From the NCBI GenBank assembly GCA_028876495.1, contig JAGWRO010000066.1, positions 1 through 40,531 on the forward strand: a stretch of 40,531 nucleotides of DNA, written 5' to 3'. Below are positions 33,655-40,531 of this stretch, one piece after another. The position numbers and the translations under genes were made by a program. The stretch comes from Bacteroidota bacterium. Its GTDB lineage: Bacteria; Bacteroidota; Bacteroidia; Chitinophagales; Chitinophagaceae. The notes below the pieces were generated by a model. The model was not told where the DNA came from. It did not search any database and saw nothing but the letters and a program-made list of their open reading frames with translations. Positions within the stretch are counted from its first letter, which is position 1; each line of letters opens with the position of its first letter.

Positions 33655-35307
33655 TTAATAAAAAATAACGTTTAAGATAAATGTAATCAGCAAAACAATA
33701 ATACCTAACACCAGCGGGTTTTTATACCATAGCCTGGTCTTATCTTTTTGTTTTGGCGTCAAACTATAAACCAGTCCAACCAATGTGTTTTCGGGTTTTC
33801 GCTCTGTGTAAAGACTTACCACGAACGTTACGATAAAGCAAACTATAAAAGCGATTCCCGCAATATTAAAAGCCTGGCTGGTACCTGAATAATAGGTGTG
33901 GAGATTAGCAATCCACCCGCCTTTGCCTTCGGCGGTTGTTAACCCATGCGTAAGTGCGGCCGCTGCGGTTCCGCTTAATAAACCATAAAATGCTCCGTTT
34001 GCAGTAGTTCTTTTCCAGAACATTCCCAGGAAGAATGTTGCGAACAAGGGTGCATTTACAAAACTAAACACCAACTGAAGCAAATCCATAATGCTGTTGA
34101 AACCTTTGGCCACATAAGCTGTTGCGATGGAGATTAAAATTCCGATGATGGTTGTTCCTTTTCCCACATATAAATAATGTTTTTCGGAGGCATTTTTTTT
34201 AATATACGATTGATAAATATCGAATGTAAAAACTGTATTGAAGGCTGTTACATTCCCAGCCATACCCGACATGAACGAAGCGATCAAAGCCGTAATACCA
34301 ACTCCTAAAATACCATTGGGATATAATTTGCCCAACAGCAAGGGCATTGCCATATTATAATCTGTTTGACCATTAGCGTTTAACGGTAACTCAAAACCGG
34401 AAAATTGCTTTTGCAAAGCAAGCAATATAATACCCGGAAGTATTACAATGATGGGCATCAGCACTTTTGGTACACTGGCAATAATCGGCGTACGCTGTGC
34501 CGAATTAAGATTTTTTGAAATCATCGCTCGTTGAACCACCAGGAAATCAGTGCACCAATAACCAAAGGCAAGCACAAAGCCTAAACCAAAGACTAAACTA
34601 AAAGCGTCTACGCCCATAGGGTTAGTTGATGCATGAGCCATTCCTTTCCATACATGCATTTTGGCGTCGTCCACATTATGAATAATACCTTGCCAACCAC
34701 CAGCTTTTTGCATGCCGAGGTAAACTAACGGTGCAATTCCTAAAACAATAAGGAAAAACTGAAGCACTTCATTGTATACCGCGCTGGTAAGTCCTCCCAA
34801 AAAAGTATAGGCTAATACAATACCAGCCGCAAGAAAAACTGATACATTAAAATCCCAGCCCAAAATAACATTTAATAACATGGCCAATGCATATAGAGAT
34901 ACACCGGAAGAAAAAACAGTCATCACTGCAAAAGTGATAGCATTGAATCCCCTGGTCTTTTCATCATAACGCATCGCAAGGTACTCCGGTACAGATCTTG
35001 CCTTACTGCCATAATAAAATGGCATCATAAATACGCCAAGGAATATCATGGCCACTGCAGCACCCATCCAATAAAAATGAACTGAGTATAAACCATACTT
35101 GGCACCGTTAGCAGCCATCCCCAACACTTCCTGGGCTCCAAGATTTGCTGAAATAAATGCCAGTGAGGTAATCCATAATGGAATGCTTCGGTTACTCATT
35201 AAAAAATCATTTCCCGTTTTGATTTTCTTTTTCAATACATAACCTATTGTAACTACAAAAAGAAAATAAACCGCGATTACCAGGTAATCAATTAGTTCAA
35301 GTTTCAT
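33655..35307 (-). CDS. Sodium/solute symporter, SSS family (probably sugar)
   Basis: 550 residues with about 13-14 transmembrane helices in the LeuT-like SSS/SLC5 layout. Typical stretches include GNDFLMSNRSIPLWITSLAF and ISANLGAQEVLGMAANGAKY near the start, and TFLGGLTSAVYNEVLQFFLI in the middle. It lies 1 base after galE in the same direction, and galT and galK lie upstream. That makes galactose (or a galactoside) the likely cargo, as in vSGLT-type transporters. Substrate assignment rests on context. Confidence 0.88.
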   Translation of the reverse strand: MKLELIDYLVIAVYFLFVVTIGYVLKKKIKTGNDFLMSNRSIPLWITSLAFISANLGAQEVLGMAANGAKYGLYSVHFYWMGAAVAMIFLGVFMMPFYYGSKARSVPEYLAMRYDEKTRGFNAITFAVMTVFSSGVSLYALAMLLNVILGWDFNVSVFLAAGIVLAYTFLGGLTSAVYNEVLQFFLIVLGIAPLVYLGMQKAGGWQGIIHNVDDAKMHVWKGMAHASTNPMGVDAFSLVFGLGFVLAFGYWCTDFLVVQRAMISKNLNSAQRTPIIASVPKVLMPIIVILPGIILLALQKQFSGFELPLNANGQTDYNMAMPLLLGKLYPNGILGVGITALIASFMSGMAGNVTAFNTVFTFDIYQSYIKKNASEKHYLYVGKGTTIIGILISIATAYVAKGFNSIMDLLQLVFSFVNAPLFATFFLGMFWKRTTANGAFYGLLSGTAAAALTHGLTTAEGKGGWIANLHTYYSGTSQAFNIAGIAFIVCFIVTFVVSLYTERKPENTLVGLVYSLTPKQKDKTRLWYKNPLVLGIIVLLITFILNVIFY

Positions 35308-35308
35308 A

Positions 35309-36346
35309 TTAAGTGTTTAAGATATTATGGATTACTTTTTTCTGCCATTCCCAGGCGCTTGTTACCATTTCTTTTAATCCAAGTTCTGTTTTCCAACCTA
35401 AAACCTTATTCGCCAGCGACACATCCGCATATATTGCCGGAGCATCGCCGGGCCTACGTTTGCCTATTGTATAATCCAGTTTTATATTATTATATTTTTC
35501 AAAGGCCTGAATAATTTGCAAAACAGAAATGCCATTGCCTGTGCCGATATTAAATACTTCGTAATTGTTTTGCACCTCATTATTTATTAAGCGATCACAA
35601 CTCCTGACATGCGCTTTTGCAAGATCTGTAACATGGATATAATCGCGGACACATGTGCCATCGGGCGTATTATAATCATTTCCAAAAACAACTAATTGCT
35701 CTCTGATACCGGCGGCAGCCTGTGTTACAAATGGCATCAAATTATTAGGAGGGCCAATGGGCAATTCTCCAAGCAATGCAGAACTATCTGCACCAACAGG
35801 ATTGAAATAACGAAGCGCAATGCAATCTATAACCTTGGTTGCTGCCACTTTTTGCAAAATTTCTTCACCCATTTGTTTGGTGCTTCCGTAGGCGGAAAGG
35901 GCTGGTTTAAAAGGAGTATTTTCTATAACCGGTAATTCATCAGGATCGCCATATACCGTAGCAGACGAAGAAAAAACAATATTTTTTATTTTATTCACTT
36001 CCATACTTTTCAATAGGTTAATAAGTGAATACAAATTGTTCCTGAAATACTTTAAAGGTTTTTGCATGGACTCTCCCACCGCTTTTGATGCTGCAAAATG
36101 AATTACGGCATCTATACTTTTTTCTTTTGCGAAAAATTCTGAAAGCTTTTCTTTATCGGACATATCGAGCTGATAAAAAGTGGGTTTACTACCGCATATC
36201 TTTTCTATATTATCTAAAATAAATAATTGCGAATTGCTGAGATCATCAATAATCACTACATTATAACCGGCTTTAATAAGTTCCACTGTAGTATGCGATC
36301 CTATAAAGCCAAGGCCGCCCGTAACCAAAATCTTCTTTTTATCCAT
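35309..36346 (-). CDS. galE: UDP-glucose 4-epimerase GalE
   Basis: 345 residues of the extended short-chain dehydrogenase family. The NAD-binding motif is TGGLGFIGSHT (about 9-19), with SSSATVYGDP and the catalytic YGSTK (Tyr-x-x-x-Lys) near residues 153-157. The C-terminal part includes YNTPDGTCVRDYIHVTDLAKAH... as in GalE. It interconverts UDP-galactose and UDP-glucose, the last step of the Leloir pathway. The start ATG lies directly after a relic of the galT tail, as the original operon would have had galT immediately upstream. A second copy of its first 36 or so codons lies at 39038-39166. Confidence 0.95.
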   Translation of the reverse strand: MDKKKILVTGGLGFIGSHTTVELIKAGYNVVIIDDLSNSQLFILDNIEKICGSKPTFYQLDMSDKEKLSEFFAKEKSIDAVIHFAASKAVGESMQKPLKYFRNNLYSLINLLKSMEVNKIKNIVFSSSATVYGDPDELPVIENTPFKPALSAYGSTKQMGEEILQKVAATKVIDCIALRYFNPVGADSSALLGELPIGPPNNLMPFVTQAAAGIREQLVVFGNDYNTPDGTCVRDYIHVTDLAKAHVRSCDRLINNEVQNNYEVFNIGTGNGISVLQIIQAFEKYNNIKLDYTIGKRRPGDAPAIYADVSLANKVLGWKTELGLKEMVTSAWEWQKKVIHNILNT

Positions 36347-36392
36347 TTATATTTTTTTGTTCTGAATAATGAACATCACTTAACGATTTTAA
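36261..36392. repeat. galE/galT junction repeat, copy A
   Basis: 132 bases covering the start of galE and the last 14 or so codons of galT. It is repeated at 39081-39212, exactly 2820 bases away, with two mismatches seen (36262 and 36295). Confidence 0.95.
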
Positions 36393-36445
36393 GTTCTCCG
36401 AAAGAAATTTAATAATGTATTGGAATGTTCCTTTAAATCAAACAC
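36347..36445 (-). pseudogene. galT relic with the middle missing
   Basis: The last galT codons (ending in SDVHYSEQKNING) are followed, across about 40 unrelated-looking bases, by sequence matching the very start of galT (near 36428-36442, compare TTTAAATCAAACATG at 40201). More than 300 codons between are gone. Confidence 0.65.
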
Positions 36446-36625
36446 GTAGTTATTGTATTAGTTGTGATCCATTTTCAATAGATGCTGCATAAAAGATCAA
36501 TGGCACACCCGGTGCCTGTTAATAGGCTGGTTTTATTTCAGCTACCAATTCGTCAACAGTTTCATTTTTACAAGTTTAATTGTGCCACCACCAAAACCTG
36601 CGACCAACTATTCATGGAGGTTCGG
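36440..36625 (-). pseudogene. galK 3'-end relic
   Basis: Minus-strand translation gives VAGFGGGTIKLVK, then after a frameshift ETVDELVAEIKPAY, a stop, and FYAASIENGSQLI. This parallels GGGFGGCTINIIKEDVIDTL, IASIKPAYE and YYIASIENGTEII of the galK at the right edge of the window. It is therefore a decayed galactokinase C-terminus from a diverged copy. Confidence 0.75.
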
Positions 36626-36647
36626 CAGTCCAGTAAACCCAAAAACC

Positions 36648-37085
36648 TTATCTGGTTTCAAGCTTGATAACTGTATCGATTTTTCCCTGATCCTTTTCCG
36701 GAACTATTACAGTAACAGATTCACTATCCTGTTCGCATTTTATCTCTTTCCCAGTTGCTAAAAGGCTTGTCTTCACTACTTTTTCCCATGATACGGTACT
36801 GTTAATTGGCCATCTTTGGGCCAGTGCATCAAACCGGTCAGCTAATTTGGCGTATTCACGAGTATCTATTCTATGATTAAACATCACCCATTCGCCTTGG
36901 CCGGGGATAGAGTAAAGTCCCCAATGAATCATCATACCAAACTTGGCATATCTAAACCACTGCATATCTTTTGGTGGGAGTTGTAATTCTTCTGCAGACA
37001 ATATTTTAGTTTGTGATAACACAGGCTGAAAATACATAGTCAGCATCAGACTAAATACGAGGACGACCAGTTTCCTTTTCTTCAT
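36648..37085 (-). pseudogene. Alpha-L-fucosidase (GH29) with in-frame internal deletion
   Basis: 145 residues that read as one open frame. The N-terminus has a signal peptide (ending PVLSQ) and GH29 start features: WFRYAKFGMMIHWGLYSIPG, then REYAKLADRF (about residue 78-87). It then jumps to what looks like the C-terminal end (ATGKEIKCEQDSESVTVIVP, KIDTVIKLE). GH29 enzymes usually have about 450 residues; the catalytic nucleophile region is absent, so no enzyme activity is expected. The frame remains open, which suggests a fairly recent or precise deletion. Confidence 0.75.
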
Positions 37086-37551
37086 ATCATTGGCGCTTTA
37101 ATCACGGAAGGTGAAATTAGTTGGAAAAAGCAGAAAGGATGGGGCATTTTTGTTCAGATTAAGGGGCATATCTATTCAATAAAAAGATCCAGGCTTAGCC
37201 TATAGCGCCCTCTGTTAAAGCTAAAATTCGTCCCCTGTTTCATACTCTAAGTCATGTGGGTAAAAATGGATTCAAATGGCATTGCAGCATCTCATCCCCA
37301 TGTTCGTCCAGGTTTAATAATGTTCCATAGGCAATTGTCAGGATTAGCCTTGGATAAGCGTACTTGCGCCGAAGTAAATTAGCTGTGGATAATTGAAGTA
37401 AATCCTTTCTCCATGCAACTACCTGCACCTAAAAATCACGTACCGGCAAAACAACCATTCATTTAAATAGAATTAGTCTTAATCAGAAATTAATGATTTT
37501 CCAGTTATTTTTTCTCTTAAATAGTATCCGTAGTGGTCCTCTTTAAAACAA
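37086..37551. other. Intergenic remnant region
   Basis: About 465 bases between the fucosidase relic and the esterase gene. A short minus-strand stretch near 37260-37370 reads YAYPRLILTIAYGTLLNLDE and may be a decayed gene, but no family is recognised. Nothing else is evident. Confidence 0.4.
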
Positions 37552-38976
37552 TCACCAGTTATCCGTTCTGAATGAAGGGACCGGCAATCCAAAGTCATTG
37601 TACAGGTACCCATCAGTAACCGGGAAATCTGAAAATCCGTAGCGAACAGCCACCGGCCTCTTAACATCAGGACTCCAGACATTGACATGGTTTTTATCAA
37701 TGGCCATCCTGGCAGGATGAAAAACTTTATCTGTACCAGCCACTTCAAAACAATCGACTCTTTTATTGTAAGTTGTTAAACCTATCCCCAAATTTTTAAA
37801 AGAAAGGATGGCAAGAGTATCCTTGACTTCCATCTTATCAAAGACAGTTGATTTACATTCAATGCCGCTATATCCATAAGTCTGAGACAATGCCCACCAT
37901 GACAAACGCTTGGCAACAATATATTTTTCGGGCGGATGAATGACATATTTATCTCCAATGTCTAATGTACATACCATCCCTGAATTTGGTATCATATCCA
38001 TGGCTTTGAGTTGTGCATCACGTTGAAGGGCTGAATTATATTTTTTTGCATACATGCCTTTCAAATAAGGATATTTTGCAAAAGGAGCAATCTGAACATA
38101 ATAAAACGGGAATTCACCAATGTTAAAAACCTTTCTCCAGTTCCCCACCATTCCAGTCATTAATTGGGGATAATCCTGGTAATTATTAATGTTGTCTTCT
38201 CCCTGGTACCAAATCACACCTTTAAAGACAAGATTGACAAGCGGGGCAATCATTCCATTATAAAGGTTGGATGCACGGTGATTCGGCTCTTTCAAAAGTT
38301 TGGTCTGAGCATAGTCGTCCGGAAACTGCGTGATCGTTTCATAGTCCATCCAGGCTTCAATTCTCGAACCTCCCCAATCCGTAGAAATTATACCCACAGG
38401 AATATGTAATTGATGCTGAAGTAGCTTGGTGAACAAATAACCTATTGCACTGAATTTTTTTACTGATTCTGTAGTGGCTACCGACCAGCTTCCCGCGCAT
38501 GTATCAAGAGGTTCGGAAGAAGCAGCCCTTGATACCGTAAACAGACGGATCTGATCGTTATTTGCATCAGCGATATAGTCATTTGCATGATTAACAGGCA
38601 TGTTACGAAATCCTTCAATAGGCATTTGCATATTTGACTGGCCAGAACAAATCCAGACTTCACCGATTAGCACATTATTCAAGGTAATTTTCTCGTTACC
38701 CGAAGAAATGGTTATCGCATAAGGGCCACCGGCAGCAGGCGTTTTTACTTTTACCAGCCATTTCCCGTTTTGAGCGGCTTTGGTCTGTAATTTAACTTTA
38801 GCCCATCCGATCTTAATAGCCAGTTTCTGGCCGGGTCTGGCAGTGCCCCAAAGATTAACCATTGCATTCCGCTGCAATACCATATTGTCTCCCAAAACAG
38901 AAGCAATCCTAATTTGAGCATTCAACAACTGGAAACACAGTAAAAAAGAAATAAGAATAAGGCTTTTAATTTTCAT
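37552..38976 (-). CDS. Sialate O-acetylesterase-type SGNH esterase
   Basis: 474 residues with a signal peptide (MKIKSLILISFLLCFQLLNA). A beta-sandwich region (about 22-105) precedes the SGNH esterase domain. The nucleophile Ser lies in CSGQSNM (about residue 113). WGGSRIEAWM, IWYQGEDN and a C-terminal Asp/His pair in DIGDKYVIHPPEK are typical of the family. It removes O-acetyl groups from sialic acids or acetylated plant glycans in the periplasm. The frame looks complete. It sits inside the rearranged insert in the galactose locus next to a fucosidase relic, as if both came from a glycan utilisation locus. Confidence 0.87.
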   Translation of the reverse strand: MKIKSLILISFLLCFQLLNAQIRIASVLGDNMVLQRNAMVNLWGTARPGQKLAIKIGWAKVKLQTKAAQNGKWLVKVKTPAAGGPYAITISSGNEKITLNNVLIGEVWICSGQSNMQMPIEGFRNMPVNHANDYIADANNDQIRLFTVSRAASSEPLDTCAGSWSVATTESVKKFSAIGYLFTKLLQHQLHIPVGIISTDWGGSRIEAWMDYETITQFPDDYAQTKLLKEPNHRASNLYNGMIAPLVNLVFKGVIWYQGEDNINNYQDYPQLMTGMVGNWRKVFNIGEFPFYYVQIAPFAKYPYLKGMYAKKYNSALQRDAQLKAMDMIPNSGMVCTLDIGDKYVIHPPEKYIVAKRLSWWALSQTYGYSGIECKSTVFDKMEVKDTLAILSFKNLGIGLTTYNKRVDCFEVAGTDKVFHPARMAIDKNHVNVWSPDVKRPVAVRYGFSDFPVTDGYLYNDFGLPVPSFRTDNW

Positions 38977-39037
38977 GATCTATTAAGTTGATTTTAAATG
39001 AATTAGTTTATATTTTATCAATCTGCTAGCACTATAG

Positions 39038-39166
39038 CTAATTTTCGTTCCCATTATGTTTTTCATTTAGGATAATTACATCATAACCGGCTTTAATAAG
39101 TTCCACTGTAGTATACGATCCTATAAAGCCAAGGCCGCCCGTAACCAAAATCTTCTTTTTATCCAT
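39038..39166 (-). pseudogene. galE 5' fragment
   Basis: 42 codons starting at the same ATG context as galE. The peptide begins MDKKKILVTGGLGFIGSYT and follows GalE to about residue 32 (YDVII), then diverges to a stop. It starts within the end of galT, as the intact galE would have done. Confidence 0.85.
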
Positions 39167-39212
39167 TTATATTTTTTTGTTCTGAATAATGAACATCACT
39201 TAACGATTTTAA
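39081..39212. repeat. galE/galT junction repeat, copy B
   Basis: Second copy of the repeat at 36261-36392. Here the galT end belongs to the intact galT gene, while the galE part is only a fragment. Confidence 0.95.
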
Positions 39213-40223
39213 TTTCTCTGCAGCATTTTCTGCAGTAATATCGCGTTGAGGATTCGCCAGCATTTCATAGCCTACCATAAATTTCTTTACAGTTGCAGAC
39301 CTTAACAGCGGCGGATAAAAATGCATGTGCCAATGCCATTCCAGATGCTCACCGTCATTTAAAGGACGCTGGTGCATCCCTGCTGAATAAGGAAATGATA
39401 TTTCAAACAGGTTATCATATTTTGCAGTCAATTGCTTTAATATTATTGCATATGATTTTCTTTCGGCTTGCGTGAATTGTGTTATATCCTGAATGTGTCT
39501 TTTACTTACAATCATTGTTTCATAAGGCCAAACAGCCCAAAAGGGAACCAATGCAACAAAATATTCATTCTCTAAAACGATTCTCTCCAGCTTCTTTATT
39601 TCAAGTTCTATATAGGCAGAAAGCAAACTTTTATCATACTTTTCAAAATACTTTTTTTGTTGAAAAGTTTCTTTTGAAACTTCTAACGGAACAGACGATG
39701 ACGCCCATATTTGTCCATGAGGATGCGGATTGCTGCAACCCATGAGTTCTCCTTTATTTTCAAAAATCTGGATGTATTTAATGGAGGGATTTTTTGATAT
39801 TTCAGTAAATTCCGTTTGCCAAACTTCTATTACTTTTTCAATTGCGTCTATGCTCATCTGAGGTAACGTTAGGTCATGGCGCGGTGAGAAGCAAATCACT
39901 TTACAAATACCACTTTCACTTGATGCAACTAATAAATTATCTTCTTCAACTTTACCCTTTGGAGTATCTGGTAATAAAGCAGAAAAATCATTCGTAAAAA
40001 CATAAGAATCTTTGTAATCGGGATTTATGCTTCCATCCGATCTTTTATTACCGGGGCACAAATAACATTTAGGCTCATAGACAGGCCTTTTATCCTTTGG
40101 CAAGTCCTCAACTTTGCCCTGCCATGGCCGCTTCATACGGTGCGGGGATACCAGTATCCAGTCCCCGGTTAAAATATTTAATCGTGTATGCGTGTGTTCT
40201 TTTAAATCAAACATGGGTTTCAA
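39159..40223 (-). CDS. galT: Galactose-1-phosphate uridylyltransferase GalT
   Basis: 354 residues, normal family length. Zinc-site Cys residues appear in CYLCPGNKRSDG (about 53-64). The active-site motif is HPHGQIWASS with the nucleophilic His (about 165), and a second His-rich region reads HLEWHWHMHFYPP (about 298). It transfers UMP between UDP-glucose and galactose-1-phosphate in the Leloir pathway. Its start overlaps the galK stop by 4 bases, so they are translationally coupled. The stop overlaps the start of the galE fragment. Confidence 0.95.
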   Translation of the reverse strand: MKPMFDLKEHTHTRLNILTGDWILVSPHRMKRPWQGKVEDLPKDKRPVYEPKCYLCPGNKRSDGSINPDYKDSYVFTNDFSALLPDTPKGKVEEDNLLVASSESGICKVICFSPRHDLTLPQMSIDAIEKVIEVWQTEFTEISKNPSIKYIQIFENKGELMGCSNPHPHGQIWASSSVPLEVSKETFQQKKYFEKYDKSLLSAYIELEIKKLERIVLENEYFVALVPFWAVWPYETMIVSKRHIQDITQFTQAERKSYAIILKQLTAKYDNLFEISFPYSAGMHQRPLNDGEHLEWHWHMHFYPPLLRSATVKKFMVGYEMLANPQRDITAENAAEKLKSLSDVHYSEQKNING

Positions 40224-40531
40224 ATAATTTCTGTTCCGTTTTCAATTGAGGCTATGTAATACGATAATGGCAGGTTCATCGCGGTTTCGTATGCCGGCTT
40301 TATAGATGCAATTAATGTATCAATTACATCCTCTTTTATAATATTGATGGTACAACCGCCGAAACCGCCGCCCATCATCCTTGCACCAATTACTGCATCA
40401 TTATTTTTTACAAAATCAACCAGGTAATCCAATTCCTTACAGCTTACTTCATACATTTTACTCAACCCTGCATGCGTGGTAAACATTTTATTTCCCAGGG
40501 CTTGTAAATCGCCTCTTTGCAAATCTTCGCA
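40220..40531 (-). CDS. galK: Galactokinase GalK, C-terminal part (runs off the window)
   Basis: About 103 codons of the C-terminus; the frame is open at the right edge, so the true start lies outside. The GHMP-kinase motif III is GARMMGGGFGGCTINII, and the end YYIASIENGTEII is typical of GalK. It phosphorylates galactose at C1 and feeds GalT. It is the first visible gene of the galK-galT operon. Confidence 0.93.
   Translation of the reverse strand, partial: CEDLQRGDLQALGNKMFTTHAGLSKMYEVSCKELDYLVDFVKNNDAVIGARMMGGGFGGCTINIIKEDVIDTLIASIKPAYETAMNLPLSYYIASIENGTEII

Overview
The window looks like a chromosomal segment of a Bacteroidetes bacterium, most likely from the Chitinophagaceae or a close relative. 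The basis is a SusC/SusD outer-membrane pair, lipoproteins with short Bacteroidetes-type signal peptides, a DUF5690-type transporter, and YncE/phosphoesterase fusion proteins. Almost every real gene is on the minus strand, so operons read from right to left.

Layout from left to right. (1) 1-2710: an IS21-family insertion sequence (istA, istB) with unusually repeated ends; it cuts off a lipoprotein gene whose 5' part remains at 2712-2925. (2) 3115-13596: one tightly packed six-gene defence-type operon. In transcription order it encodes a type III restriction subunit (Res), a GxxExxY PD-(D/E)xK protein, a type III methyltransferase (Mod), a GIY-YIG nuclease, a nitrilase-fold protein, and a large SMC/Rad50-like ATPase with a CPLC zinc hook. 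A hairpin terminator follows. (3) 13600-14830: a gene graveyard with a collapsed second type III Res gene, a Bro-N antirepressor fragment and two copies of an unknown gene tail. (4) 14834-15610: one plus-strand hypothetical gene. (5) 15721-30088: an eight-gene phosphonate utilisation locus. In transcription order it encodes SusC, SusD, a PhnZ-like HD oxygenase, a PhnX-like phosphonatase, a DUF5690 transporter, a FAD-dependent oxidoreductase, and two secreted YncE beta-propeller/phosphoesterase fusions. (6) 30762-33053: an octahaem cytochrome with HEAT-like and TPR repeats. (7) 33439-40531: a galactose locus (galK partial, galT, galE, sodium/solute symporter, small membrane protein). It is split by a rearranged insert carrying a sialate O-acetylesterase, a collapsed alpha-L-fucosidase, relics of galT and galK, and a duplicated galE start.

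How the genes may work together (inference). In the phosphonate locus the secreted phosphoesterases could free phosphonate head groups from lipids or glycans. SusCD would bring them across the outer membrane and the DUF5690 protein across the inner membrane. The FAD enzyme could make phosphonoacetaldehyde for the PhnX-like enzyme, while the PhnZ-like enzyme oxidatively cleaves a hydroxylated phosphonate. No PhnY hydroxylase is present.

The strongest candidates for an undescribed system are the SMC/nitrilase/GIY-YIG module built into a type III R-M operon, and the SusCD-coupled phosphonate locus that carries two different C-P bond-breaking enzymes. The three pseudogenes that keep both ends but lose the middle are a separate oddity. 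All family assignments come from reading motifs; no database search was run.
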